Positions 29,220 to 37,166 of a stretch of 41,518 bases of DNA are shown piece by piece. The translations under genes were made by a program, and so were the position numbers. The stretch covers positions 1-41,518 of the IMG/VR virus record IMGVR_UViG_3300043256_000305. One strand, given 5' to 3'. Below the pieces are notes generated by a model, which saw only the letters and a list, made by a program, of their open reading frames with translations, had not been told where the DNA came from and ran no database searches. The stretch's first letter is position 1, and every line of letters begins with the position of its first letter. The stretch comes from a virus.

Positions 29220-30492
29220 CCCGTTCGACGCCGCGGCCTCGATCGCCGTCGCGCGACAGCCGGACCCGACCGACGTCTTCCCGCGCGTACCGGGCGGAGT
29301 CAGCCAGAAGCTCCGGGACCCGAAGATTCGGGAGCAGATGCAGGCCTACCGGAACACCGTGTTCAAGGTTCTGCGCTGGCGCCACAACCAGATCACGAAG
29401 CTCGACCGGACGGTCTCGCTCGTTACGTTCGAGACGGTCGACGGGCAGCGGAAGATGGTCCGGACGCCGCAGGAGTCGCACCCGGTGACGCGGATCTTCG
29501 CCAAGGGGGCGCGCGGCCAGCCGAACCCGTGGGTCACGAGCGGGAACTTCATCGCGGCGATGGAGATCGACGTCGGCCTGACGGGCAACCACTACAGCCT
29601 CAAGGTCCGCGACGAGACCGGCGCCGTCGTATGGCTCCTCCGGATCCGGCCCGACTGGGTCGAGATCATCCCGGACGAGAAGAACGTCGGGATCGAGGGC
29701 TATCGGATCCAACCGCCACGGGGTAAGCGGTTCGACCTAATGGCGAGCGAGGTCGTCCACGTCAAGACGCCGAGCCCGCTGGACGATCGGATCGGCTGGT
29801 CGCCGCTCCGTTCGATGAACTACTCGGTCGACACGGGCGACCAGATCCGGCGCTTCAACTGGCAGTTCTTCAAGCAGGGCGCTCGGCTCGACGGCGTGAT
29901 CGAGGGCGCGGTCGGGATCGACAAGGTCCAGGACGTCTATGACATGATGCTCGAGGGCCACCACAAGGGGGCCGACACGGCCTGGCTCCCGCTCGTCCTC
30001 CCGCAGGGGCTCAAGTTCGTGGCGACCCAGCAGACGGCGAAGGACTTCGAGTTCGCGGCGCTCGCCGGCTTCTCCGAGGACGACGTGCGCGAGGCGTACG
30101 GCGTGCCGGCCGGCCTGCTCGGCACGGTGAGGAACGTCAGCCTCGCGAACCTGCGCGGCCTCATGGTGATCGCCGTCGAGAACGCGGTGAAGCCGGAGCT
30201 CCGGACGTTCTCCGAGCACATAGAGCTCTCGCTCCTCAACCGGGTCGAGTACCCGAATCAGACCGACGAGAGGTTCTTCTCGTTCGACTTCGAGGACCCG
30301 ACGCCGGGCGACCCGGACCAGGAGCGGAAGCAGATGGAGTCGGACCTCAAGGCCGGCGTAGTCACGATCAACGAGGAGCGCGCGACGCGGAACAAGCCGC
30401 CGGTCAAGTGGGGCGACGCGCCGTGGTTCCCCGGCACGCTGATCCAGGTCGGCGACGACCTCGAGGAGGGGGGAGAGGGGGACGAGGGGTGA
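29212..30492 (+). CDS. portal protein (HK97 type)
   Basis: 426 residues; SD TTGGAGG. Recognisable portal segments include the N-terminal VFKVLRWRHNQITKLD helix, LTGNHYSLKVRDETGAVVWL, IRPDWVEIIPD, VVHVKTPSPLDDRIGWSPL, and the clip/wing region with FKQGARLDGVI and FAALAGFSEDDVREAYGVP. It forms the dodecameric DNA gateway and binds terminase. It is followed by the Mu-F-like protein and protease, the usual order. Confidence 0.92.
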   Translation: MRSPFDAAASIAVARQPDPTDVFPRVPGGVSQKLRDPKIREQMQAYRNTVFKVLRWRHNQITKLDRTVSLVTFETVDGQRKMVRTPQESHPVTRIFAKGARGQPNPWVTSGNFIAAMEIDVGLTGNHYSLKVRDETGAVVWLLRIRPDWVEIIPDEKNVGIEGYRIQPPRGKRFDLMASEVVHVKTPSPLDDRIGWSPLRSMNYSVDTGDQIRRFNWQFFKQGARLDGVIEGAVGIDKVQDVYDMMLEGHHKGADTAWLPLVLPQGLKFVATQQTAKDFEFAALAGFSEDDVREAYGVPAGLLGTVRNVSLANLRGLMVIAVENAVKPELRTFSEHIELSLLNRVEYPNQTDERFFSFDFEDPTPGDPDQERKQMESDLKAGVVTINEERATRNKPPVKWGDAPWFPGTLIQVGDDLEEGGEGDEG

Positions 30493-31349
30493 CGAGCGGG
30501 ACCGTCGCGCCGTGGGACGACCTGCTGGACATCGCCGAGCGGCAGGGCGACCCGGACCTACTGCGCGCCATCGACGAGGCGCTGGCGAAGGCGATCGGCC
30601 CGGCCGCCGACCGCGCGCTGCTGCGCCGCCTGCGGCCCCTGCTGCTGGCGAGCCTGGTCGCGGCGGCCGAGAAGGTCGCCGGCGACCTCGGCATCGACGC
30701 GACGATTAGCATCGCCAGCCCGATCGCCAAGCAGTACTTCAGGGACCGGATCCCGAACCTGCGGGGCGTTAACGGGTTCACCAAGCGGCGGATCCGGAGA
30801 GTCGTCGCCGAGGAGATCGCCAAGGGCTCGCCGCTCGGCACGCAGATCCGGAGGCTGCGTCAGGAGTTCCGCCTGTTCCGCCGCGGCCGGGCCGGTCCGC
30901 GCGGCCCCTCGAGGGCCCGGACGGTGGCGCGGACGGAGAACGGCATCGCCTGGGGCGTCGGCCAGCAGGCGCAGATGGCCGAGGCGGGCGTCCTCGCCAA
31001 GATCTGGATCACGGCCCGCGACCTGCGGGTGCGCGACTCGCACAGGACGATGGAGAGACAGTGCCGGCCGATCGACGACCCGTTCGTCACCGGGGCCGGC
31101 AACCTGCTCATGCACCCGCTGGACCCGGCCGGCGCGCCGGAGGAGGTCATAAATTGCCGATGCGTCGCGGCCCCGGCGCCGCGCGGCTGCGAGGAGGCGC
31201 GGCTGGCGACCTACCGGCAGCGGACGCGGCACTGGCGGGCGATCATCGCCGCGCAGCGGCCGCACGAGCGGGCGCTGATCCGGGCGCTGCGGGCGGAGTG
31301 GCTGAGGCAGGAGCGGGACGTGGTCGCGGCGTTCAGGGCTGCGGCCTAA
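30489..31349 (+). CDS. Mu F-like minor head protein
   Basis: 286 residues from GTG 30489 (GTGA overlap). The diagnostic part is RTVARTENGIAWGVGQQAQM, then ITARDLRVRDSHRTMERQC and the C-terminal EEVINCRCVAAP, the SPP1 gp7/Mu gpF signature. Such proteins bind the portal and are packaged in small copy number, affecting DNA ejection. An N-terminal helical domain (1-100) is specific to this phage. Confidence 0.88.
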   Translation: MTSGTVAPWDDLLDIAERQGDPDLLRAIDEALAKAIGPAADRALLRRLRPLLLASLVAAAEKVAGDLGIDATISIASPIAKQYFRDRIPNLRGVNGFTKRRIRRVVAEEIAKGSPLGTQIRRLRQEFRLFRRGRAGPRGPSRARTVARTENGIAWGVGQQAQMAEAGVLAKIWITARDLRVRDSHRTMERQCRPIDDPFVTGAGNLLMHPLDPAGAPEEVINCRCVAAPAPRGCEEARLATYRQRTRHWRAIIAAQRPHERALIRALRAEWLRQERDVVAAFRAAA

Positions 31350-31540
31350 TGTACGAGACTAAACGAAAAGTTTACTATCGTATCGCCATCACGACCCGCC
31401 ACGACCTGCGGCGCGGCTGCGTGAATTGCGGGCACCGCGAGTTCATCGTCCTCGAGCGCGGCAAGCGCGATGCTTTCGGCACGAAGACGGGCGTCGACGT
31501 CGAGGCCTGCGAGCGGTGCAACCAGACGAGGCACGTGTGA
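31349..31540 (+). CDS. zinc-ribbon small protein
   Basis: 63 residues, TAATG overlap. CVNCGHREFIVLERG and CERCNQTRHV make a C-x2-C ... C-x2-C ribbon. Lower-GC start (ATGTACGAGACTAAACG). Unknown role. Confidence 0.65.
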   Translation: MYETKRKVYYRIAITTRHDLRRGCVNCGHREFIVLERGKRDAFGTKTGVDVEACERCNQTRHV

Positions 31541-31605
31541 GGGAGAGGACGGCGCCGGCCATCTCCACGGAGAGCCCACAAAGGGGCGCGAATACAGAGG
31601 CCGGT

Positions 31606-31655
31606 CCGCTCGATGGTGGCGCTGGGACGGCGTCACCTGGTAATGCATCGAGCGG
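31606..31655 (+). repeat. inverted repeat / nested stem upstream of capsid genes
   Basis: CCGCTCGATG (31606-31615) and CATCGAGCGG (31646-31655) are perfect complements with a 30-nt loop. The loop holds GTGGCG/CGTCAC pairing with one wobble. It lies in the only non-coding stretch between minor head protein and protease (31541-31697), which shows no other convincing gene. Confidence 0.5.
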
Positions 31656-31684
31656 GCGCCCCCGCCGCCCTCCCCGCCCCTGCC

Positions 31685-31696
31685 TTGCCCGGGCAA
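31685..31696. repeat. 12-bp palindrome TTGCCCGGGCAA, copy 4
   Basis: Perfect copy 1 bp before the start codon at 31698, where an SD would be expected. A bound protein could block transcription or translation of the following gene. Confidence 0.7.
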
Positions 31697-31697
31697 T

Positions 31698-31865
31698 ATG
31701 AGCCGCTCGACCACCGCGACGTTCCTCCTCGCCATATCCGCCGGCCTCGCCCTTCCCCACGAGGGCGGGCGGCGATTCTACTACAAGAACCTTACCAAGA
31801 AAGCCAGCACGAAGAAGAAGCAGAAGCGCAAGCAGCGGCAGCGATCGAGCCGGCGAAACAGGTAG
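31698..31865 (+). CDS. 55-residue protein with strongly basic C-terminus
   Basis: Starts at ATG 31698, right after the palindrome; no SD. N-terminal hydrophobic stretch (TATFLLAISAGLALP), then FYYKNLTKK and a Lys/Arg-rich tail ending RSSRRNR. A second small gene at 39203 ends RSRRRNR. The basic tail suggests nucleic-acid or capsid-interior contact. Unknown family. Confidence 0.5.
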   Translation: MSRSTTATFLLAISAGLALPHEGGRRFYYKNLTKKASTKKKQKRKQRQRSSRRNR

Positions 31866-31867
31866 GG

Positions 31868-31912
31868 CCTCGGCGCCGAGGATTGCGCGCCCGGGGCATC
31901 CCGACATAACCT
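31868..31912 (+). promoter_or_regulatory. palindrome and candidate promoter before the protease gene
   Basis: CCTCGGCGCCGAGG (31868-31881) is a perfect 14-bp palindrome. It is followed by TTGCGC (31883-31888) and TAACCT (31907-31912), 18 bp apart. The start codon at 31923 follows with no SD, so the message could be nearly leaderless. Confidence 0.4.
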
Positions 31913-31922
31913 CTCCGTAGTC

Positions 31923-33401
31923 ATGACAACTCCAATCCAGGCCTTGCCGGCTTTGTCGGCGATGCCCACGATCCGGCAGGTTCTCGCCGGCGAGGCCGCG
32001 TGGCACGTGCCGCTGCCGGCCGCCGAGATCGTTTTGCCCGACGGCGTGCGCGATCTCGACCTTGTCGGCCTATCGCCCCGCGCCGCTTGCGCCGAGCTCC
32101 GGACCGCGCGGGCGAACAAGAATGGGCAGGCCTTCGACCTCAACATCGTCGCCTCGACGACCACTCTCGTGCGCGACGGCGGCATCGTCCCGCTCGACGC
32201 CTGGCGCGAGGACCTGCACCTATTCTTCCCCGATAACCCGGCGATCCTGTGGCAGCACGACGCGCGCGTCGGCCCGATCGGCGTCGCCGTCGCCGTCGAG
32301 CTGCGGGGGCGGAACGAGAACGGCCGGATGCTCCAGTGGTGGAGGTTCAACGACGCGACCGAGCAGAGCCAGATGGCGCACACGCTGTTCGCCCTCGGCG
32401 ACCTCAGGGCCGCGTCGGTCGGCTTCATCATCCGGGCATGGCACAAGGTCTCGGAGGAGGAGCTCAAAAAGCTGCAGAAGAAGTTCCCGGCCGCCCACGA
32501 GTGGACGTGGATCGTCGACCGCGCCGAGCTGATCGAGACGTCCGCCGTCTCCGTCGGGGCGGATCCGGGCGCCCTGGCCCTGAGCGCCGGCGAGGCCGAC
32601 CTGCGGGACGCGTTCGACGCGCTGGGCACGCGATACGCCTACGGATGTTCCTACGCTGAACAGGGCGAGTACGTGAAGGCCCTGGCCGCCCGCTGCGCCG
32701 CCGGCGACGGCGAGGCCTGCCGGGTTCTGATCGACGGCTTCGCCGGTGACGACGACGACCGTGCCGCGCTCCCGTTCTCCGCACACGGCGGGACGTACGC
32801 CGTGGCGGCCAAGACGGCCGCATGGGACGCGGGCAAGGAAGTGAAGGCCATGCCGGCCGAGCGCAAGGCGCTCCGGGCCCGGCACGCCTGGGTGAACGCC
32901 GACGCCGACGCGGACGCCAAAGCGTCCTACAAGTTCCCGCACCACAAGGCCGCGGCCAGCAAGGCCGTCGTATTCCGGGCCTGCGCCGCCGGTTTCGCGC
33001 GGCTCGGCTCGGCGAGCGTAAGCGAGGCCGACAAGAAGGGGATCGCCCGGCACCTGGGGCGCCACTACCGGGACGACTTCGACATGGATCCACCAAAGCG
33101 GGAGGCCGTCGAGCTCTCCGTCGCGTCCCTCGGGGCCGCGATAGGGACGGACGCCGGCCTCGACGCGTGGCTCGAGGCGCACCGGCACACGCTGTCCGTC
33201 CTGGGTGGTGGGTGCGTGACGTGCGGGGCCGAGATGGTGGTGGGCGAGGGGATCGATCGGCAGCTCGAGGCGAGCACGATTCGCGTGGAGGGCATGTCGG
33301 CACAGGAGGTTAGGACTTTCATTGTGGCCAACGTCGGCCGCGTGATCGATTCGGAGGCGCAAGAGGCGCGCGACAGACTCAGAGCAAACGGGAGGAAATG
33401 A
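31923..33401 (+). CDS. prohead protease with C-terminal extra domains
   Basis: 492 residues. Residues about 65-215 are an HK97-type (U35) serine protease: IVASTTTLVRDGGIVPL, LWQHD with H112, ASVGF with S165, ELIETSAVSVGADPGAL. It cleaves scaffold and capsid delta domains during maturation. A region with two Cys (EACRVLIDGF) follows, then a domain about 290-385 with HAWVNADADADAKASYKFPH and the EADKKGIARHLGRHY helix. That domain is known in other phages fused to or beside proteases, and may act as scaffold. A C-terminal CVTCGAEM motif and helix complete the protein. Confidence 0.88.
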   Translation: MTTPIQALPALSAMPTIRQVLAGEAAWHVPLPAAEIVLPDGVRDLDLVGLSPRAACAELRTARANKNGQAFDLNIVASTTTLVRDGGIVPLDAWREDLHLFFPDNPAILWQHDARVGPIGVAVAVELRGRNENGRMLQWWRFNDATEQSQMAHTLFALGDLRAASVGFIIRAWHKVSEEELKKLQKKFPAAHEWTWIVDRAELIETSAVSVGADPGALALSAGEADLRDAFDALGTRYAYGCSYAEQGEYVKALAARCAAGDGEACRVLIDGFAGDDDDRAALPFSAHGGTYAVAAKTAAWDAGKEVKAMPAERKALRARHAWVNADADADAKASYKFPHHKAAASKAVVFRACAAGFARLGSASVSEADKKGIARHLGRHYRDDFDMDPPKREAVELSVASLGAAIGTDAGLDAWLEAHRHTLSVLGGGCVTCGAEMVVGEGIDRQLEASTIRVEGMSAQEVRTFIVANVGRVIDSEAQEARDRLRANGRK

Positions 33402-34882
33402 TGGAGTACACGATCGAGGAACTGCGGGCGCTGATCACGAAGGCGGTGGGAGAGCGTAAGGCCGACTTCGAGCGCCAGTTGAAGGAACTGGAGAAGGCCG
33501 GCGCCGGCGCTAAGCCGACCGATGCCGAGAAAGCCGTCGCCGAGAAGGCCGTGCGGGACAAGGCCGCCGCCGACAAGGCCGCTGCCGAGAAGGCTGCCGC
33601 CGAACTGCTCAAGCCGAATCCGGACGCGGCAACGCGTACGCTGCCCGGCTTCGAGCGCGTCGCGTCGATCGCGGCCGCGGAGGCCGCCGGCGACCGCGCG
33701 GCCGCGACCGCGCTGCGTAACGCGCCCCCGATCAACGGGGCGACCGACGCCGGCGGGACGCTCCAAGACCAAGCGCGTCTCGACGCGATGGCGGCCGAGG
33801 GGCTGACGTCGACCAAGGGTCGGTACCGCTTCCCGCACCGCTACCAGGCGGAGGCGCGCGGCTTCAAGTCGCCGATGAACCTCGTGCGTCGGTACGAGCC
33901 CGGGGACCGGGCGCTCGCCGTCACGGTCATCCGCCTCCACCAGTTCCTCGCCGTCGGCGATCGGGGTGGTGCGATTCAGTGGATGAAGGAGCGCGCCCTC
34001 TCCGAGGGGATCGGAGCGGCCGGCGGGTTCCTCGTGCCGGACGAGTTTGCCCAGGACGTGATCATGCGGCTGGGCGAGCTGACGGTCTTCGCCACGACCG
34101 AGTTCCTGCGGGTCTTCCCCATGTCGACCGACGTGATGAAGGTCCCGGTCCTCGACACGCGGCCCGACGTCGACGTGATCCCCGAGAACACCTCGGGCGA
34201 CACGGGACAGGATCCGGAGATCGGCCAGGTCGAGCTCGTCGCCCGGAAGTTCGGCCGGGTGCTCCCGCTGTCCGAGGAGCTCATCGCCGACGCGTCGATC
34301 GCGGTGCTCGACTTCCTGCGCGACCTGTACGCGGAGATCCTCGCCGAGAAGCGGACCGAGATGGTCACGAACGGCACCGGCGCCGGTCAGCCGGAGGGCG
34401 TGCGGCAGAACGCGAACGTCACGACCCAGGCGTTCACGGGGACGCAGACGAACGCGGCCGACGTGCTCGACTGGATCGAGGGGATCTTCTGGGGCCTCAA
34501 GGCGAAGTACCGCCAGGGCCCGTCGATGTGGATGGCGTCGCAGCTCATGATGGAGACGCTCTCGACCATCAAGGACGGCGTGGGGCGGCCGATCCTCTCG
34601 CAGATCACCGACGAGCCGTTCCAGCGGCTCAAGGGGAAGCCGATCTTCGAGAACACGTTCATCCCCGACAACCTCGGGGGCGCCAGCAACGAGTCCGAGC
34701 TGATCTTCGGGAACTACAAGTTCTACGCGTTCGGCGACCGGCAGCAGATGCAGGTCTCGACGAACGCCGGCGGGCTGTACTTCCGCGACGACCAGATCGC
34801 GTTCAAGGTCACCGAGCGCTACGACGGGCGGGTCGCCCAGGCTGAGGCGTTCGTGCGTGGCACGGGGAAGACCGTATCGTAG
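33398..34882 (+). CDS. major capsid protein (HK97 fold)
   Basis: 494 residues; SD GGGAGG, ATG overlapping the protease stop. An N-terminal Lys/Glu/Ala coiled coil (about 1-75, with repeated AEKA/DKA units) is the expected scaffolding delta domain. The capsid fold begins after about 190: AAGGFLVPDEFAQDVIM, VFPMSTDVMKVPVLD, RKFGRVLPLSEELIADASIA and C-terminal IFGNYKFYAFGDRQQMQV with GRVAQAEAFVRG. These are standard HK97-like MCP landmarks. Confidence 0.93.
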   Translation: MMEYTIEELRALITKAVGERKADFERQLKELEKAGAGAKPTDAEKAVAEKAVRDKAAADKAAAEKAAAELLKPNPDAATRTLPGFERVASIAAAEAAGDRAAATALRNAPPINGATDAGGTLQDQARLDAMAAEGLTSTKGRYRFPHRYQAEARGFKSPMNLVRRYEPGDRALAVTVIRLHQFLAVGDRGGAIQWMKERALSEGIGAAGGFLVPDEFAQDVIMRLGELTVFATTEFLRVFPMSTDVMKVPVLDTRPDVDVIPENTSGDTGQDPEIGQVELVARKFGRVLPLSEELIADASIAVLDFLRDLYAEILAEKRTEMVTNGTGAGQPEGVRQNANVTTQAFTGTQTNAADVLDWIEGIFWGLKAKYRQGPSMWMASQLMMETLSTIKDGVGRPILSQITDEPFQRLKGKPIFENTFIPDNLGGASNESELIFGNYKFYAFGDRQQMQVSTNAGGLYFRDDQIAFKVTERYDGRVAQAEAFVRGTGKTVS

Positions 34883-34925
34883 GAATCCGTGGCGTAGGAC
34901 CGTACGCCGCGACCTCGACGGACCA

Positions 34926-34951
34926 CCTCGGCGAGCCACCGCTTGCCGAGG
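34926..34951 (+). terminator. hairpin after the capsid gene
   Basis: CCTCGGCGAGC pairs with GCTTGCCGAGG over 11 bp with one wobble and a CACC loop. GGTGGTTGTTT follows. The upstream ACCACC could instead pair with the downstream GGTGGT, so an alternative fold exists. Probably partial termination that sets a high capsid transcript ratio. Confidence 0.5.
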
Positions 34952-34966
34952 CGCCCGTCGGGTGGT

Positions 34967-34976
34967 TGTTTCACGG
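34967..34976. promoter_or_regulatory. half parS-like sequence
   Basis: TGTTTCACGG is identical to the first 10 bases of the parS-like core at 9511, but the second arm (ATCACT) does not match. It may be a degenerate ParB site or chance. Confidence 0.25.
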
Positions 34977-35000
34977 ATCACTCTTTTGGAGGGGGCTCTC

Positions 35001-35570
35001 GTGATCGTTAAGTTCCTGAACGCACACCAGTACCGCGGCCCGCGGACGGACCACCCGGTCCACCCAGCGAGGCCGCGCCACATCTACCAGGTCGGCGATC
35101 TCGCCGACATTCCGGCGGACTACTACGAGCGGCACCTCGCGCCGTACCCGTACGCGCAGGTCTACAACGCCGTGGCCGCTGCCGAGGGCGCCGCCGCGGC
35201 GCTCATGGAGGACATGCCGATCGAGCAGCTCCGTAAGCTGATCGAGAAACACGGCCTCGATGACAAAATCGAGGGCAGCGGGCCCGGCGGGCGGGCGCTC
35301 CGCGAGGACCTGGTCGTCGTGCTGGACGCCCACTACAAGTCGGCCGGACGGACGAAGGCCGACGAGGCCGACATTCCGGAGGACGACGCCCTCGCGCGGC
35401 TGCGCGTCGACGATCTCGTCGCCCTGTGCGAGGAGCACAAGGTCGAGGTCGACGGGAGCGGCCACGACGGCAAGGTGCTCAAGGCCGACATGGTCGAGGC
35501 CTTGAGCGAGCGTCGGGAGAGCGACACGACCGGCAAGAACGACGAGCCGATCGACCCGCTGGCCGACTAG
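35001..35570 (+). CDS. structural-cluster protein with two HeH/SAP-like repeats
   Basis: 189 residues from GTG with SD TTGGAGGGG. After an N-terminal beta-rich domain (about 1-65), two similar helix-extended-helix units are seen: LRKLIEKHGLDDKIEGSG then RALREDLVVVL, and LVALCEEHKVEVDGSG then KVLKADMVEAL. HeH/LEM/SAP-type motifs usually bind DNA or proteins. Position right after the capsid gene is typical of head-associated proteins. Exact role unknown. Confidence 0.75.
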   Translation: MIVKFLNAHQYRGPRTDHPVHPARPRHIYQVGDLADIPADYYERHLAPYPYAQVYNAVAAAEGAAAALMEDMPIEQLRKLIEKHGLDDKIEGSGPGGRALREDLVVVLDAHYKSAGRTKADEADIPEDDALARLRVDDLVALCEEHKVEVDGSGHDGKVLKADMVEALSERRESDTTGKNDEPIDPLAD

Positions 35571-35583
35571 ACGTGCCCGTAGG

Positions 35584-35623
35584 CGTGAGGCCTGCAACCT
35601 CGCTGCGTAGACCAAGCCTCACG
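35584..35623 (+). repeat. inverted repeat after the HeH protein
   Basis: CGTGAGGC (35584-35591) and GCCTCACG (35616-35623), 24 nt apart. No T-run. Possible weak terminator or RNA processing site. Confidence 0.35.
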
Positions 35624-35647
35624 GGCTCCAACGGGGACGGATAAGAA

Positions 35648-35663
35648 TGGCATAGATATGCCA
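35648..35663. repeat. 16-bp interrupted palindrome
   Basis: Arms TGGCATA and TATGCCA around GA, in a 184-bp gap (35571-35754) without a supported gene. AT-rich relative to surroundings; possible operator. Confidence 0.35.
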
Positions 35664-35754
35664 CACCTATCGGTCCCAATGACGACGGCCCCGACCGGGC
35701 CGGGCAGATCAACCGCAACCCACGACGGCCGAGGGGCCGGAGGGAGAGCACACC

Positions 35755-36171
35755 ATGAGCAGCAAACTGAGCGAACGACTTCGAGTCATCCAGCTCCGGG
35801 CCCCAGGCGTGACGGCGATCGACGTCGTCGGCACCGGCGTCGCGGCCGGCGCGCCGGGTCCGCATCGGGCGATGGCGATCGTCACCGTCTCGGCCGTCGG
35901 CGGGGACGCCGACGAGACGTACGACCTCACGATCCAGGGGTCGAACACGGCGATCGACTCCGGCTTCGAGTCGGCGCATGCGCCGGGCGAGCCGACGGTG
36001 ATGGCGTTCACGCAGCCGAACGGCGCCCAGGTTGCGAAGGTCGGCCTCAAGCCGTTCAAGTGGTACCGCGAGAACATGGACGTCGCGAACACCACGCCGT
36101 CGATCACGTACGGCGTCAACGTCGTCCTCGAGCCGAGCAAGCTCCCGGCGGCGGCCCAGGCGGCCAGCTAG
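35755..36171 (+). CDS. capsid decoration-like beta protein
   Basis: 138 residues; SD GGAGGGAG. Contains a beta-sandwich pattern: AIVTVSAVGGDADETYDLTIQGSN (in two blocks around residues 41-64), VMAFTQPNGAQVAKVGLKPF and ITYGVNVVLEPS. Proteins of this form follow the capsid gene in many phages and decorate the shell or form part of the neck. Assigned by shape and position only. Confidence 0.6.
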   Translation: MSSKLSERLRVIQLRAPGVTAIDVVGTGVAAGAPGPHRAMAIVTVSAVGGDADETYDLTIQGSNTAIDSGFESAHAPGEPTVMAFTQPNGAQVAKVGLKPFKWYRENMDVANTTPSITYGVNVVLEPSKLPAAAQAAS

Positions 36172-36176
36172 GCGCC

Positions 36177-36395
36177 GTGAGCAGGAAGAAGCGGAACGGT
36201 CGGGGCTCGCGCCCCGGCCGCGTCGCCCAGCCCGAGCACCCGGGCCAGCCGTTTGCCCGGGCAACGCCGGCGACGTGCGACGCCTGCGGCGCCCGGTGCG
36301 ACACGGAGAGCGGACGCACGATGCACCAGGCCGCTACCGGCCACCGGTACTGGACGCTGATCCGCGGGCCCAACCCCAGCTACTCGACGAGGTGA
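36177..36395 (+). CDS. small C2H2 zinc-finger protein
   Basis: 72 residues from GTG. Basic N-terminus, PFARAT encoded by the dispersed palindrome, then CDACGARCDTESGRTMHQAA followed by TGH. The C-x2-C ... H-x5-H spacing is a classic C2H2 finger. Such genes are unusual between decoration and connector genes. May bind DNA or be a decoy. Confidence 0.65.
   Translation: MSRKKRNGRGSRPGRVAQPEHPGQPFARATPATCDACGARCDTESGRTMHQAATGHRYWTLIRGPNPSYSTR
36253..36264. repeat. 12-bp palindrome TTGCCCGGGCAA, copy 5
   Basis: Perfect copy inside the small zinc-finger gene, read TTT GCC CGG GCA; TTT and GCA are rare codons in this genome. Confidence 0.7.
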
Positions 36396-36399
36396 TAAC

Positions 36400-36984
36400 G
36401 TGCCCGACCTGGTCAGCTACGCGACGCTGAAGGACTACCTCCAGCTCCCGAACGACGACAACGAGACGGCGATCACGGAGCTCCTCGAGGACGTCGAGGG
36501 CTCGCTCGAGGCGGAGTGCGACCGCGAGGCCTTGCCGTTCCAGGCCGCCGAGGCCGGCCGCGCCGAGTGGCGCGACGGGACAGGGACGGTGCGGCTGTTC
36601 ACGCACTACCCGATCGCCGTCCTGACGTCGATCACGCTCGGCCGCGACTCCTCAAGCCCGGACGAGACCCTCGACGTCGCTGACGTCGACGTCGTCTCGT
36701 TCAGCGTAGGCGAGACGCGGATCACGCGGACCGACGGCGGGAAGTTCGGCGCGTTCCGGAGCCCGCGGAAGATCCTCGTCACGTACGACGCGGCCACGTT
36801 CCTCCCGAAGCTCGCCGTGCTCGCCGTCAAGCGCGTCGTCGGCGGCTACGTGCGGCAGTTCGGCGCGGAGGGATTCAAGTCGTTCAAGCTCCTCGACTCG
36901 GGCGGCTCGCTCCAGAAGCTCATGGACGAGACGCCGGAGTGGAAGCGCGCCGTCGACCGCTATCGCCGGATTGTGCTCGTCTGA
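36400..36984 (+). CDS. head-tail connector (HK97 gp6-like)
   Basis: 194 residues from GTG with SD GAGGTG. Starts LVSYATLKDYLQLPNDDNET with ITELLEDVEGSLEAECDRE, the adaptor signature, followed by YPIAVLTSITLGRD and a C-terminal helix with VLAVKRVVGGYVR. It forms the ring under the portal. Confidence 0.85.
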   Translation: MPDLVSYATLKDYLQLPNDDNETAITELLEDVEGSLEAECDREALPFQAAEAGRAEWRDGTGTVRLFTHYPIAVLTSITLGRDSSSPDETLDVADVDVVSFSVGETRITRTDGGKFGAFRSPRKILVTYDAATFLPKLAVLAVKRVVGGYVRQFGAEGFKSFKLLDSGGSLQKLMDETPEWKRAVDRYRRIVLV

Positions 36985-37166
36985 TGGGCTACGCCTACGC
37001 GGTCCATCTTCGTCGGAAAGGCGAGCGAGGCGCGGCCTGCGCCCCAATGCGCCCATATCCGGAGCGCCGGCTGACGCGTCGCATCGACGACGTCGACTGC
37101 GTCAACTGTCACCGGACCGACTACTACAAGCGAACGATGGCGAGGCGACGTGTTCGGACTCGTTGA
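36984..37166 (+). CDS. small CxxC basic protein
   Basis: 60 residues; ATG overlaps the connector stop by 1 bp. Arg-rich with CVNCHRTDYYKR. It overlaps the next start by 17 bp. Unknown; possible metal-binding accessory. Confidence 0.5.
   Translation: MGYAYAVHLRRKGERGAACAPMRPYPERRLTRRIDDVDCVNCHRTDYYKRTMARRRVRTR

Noticed and set aside
31537-31701. 54-residue frame (GTG) in the gap before the capsid genes
   Set aside because: It would cross the inverted repeat and the palindrome, and its sequence is low-complexity Pro/Arg/Ser without a motif; GTGA coupling alone is not enough.
33065-35083. 672-residue minus-strand open frame opposite capsid and protease genes
   Set aside because: Long antisense frames are expected in high-GC DNA. 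The translation is Arg/Leu/His/Val-rich without motifs and opposes well-identified capsid genes.
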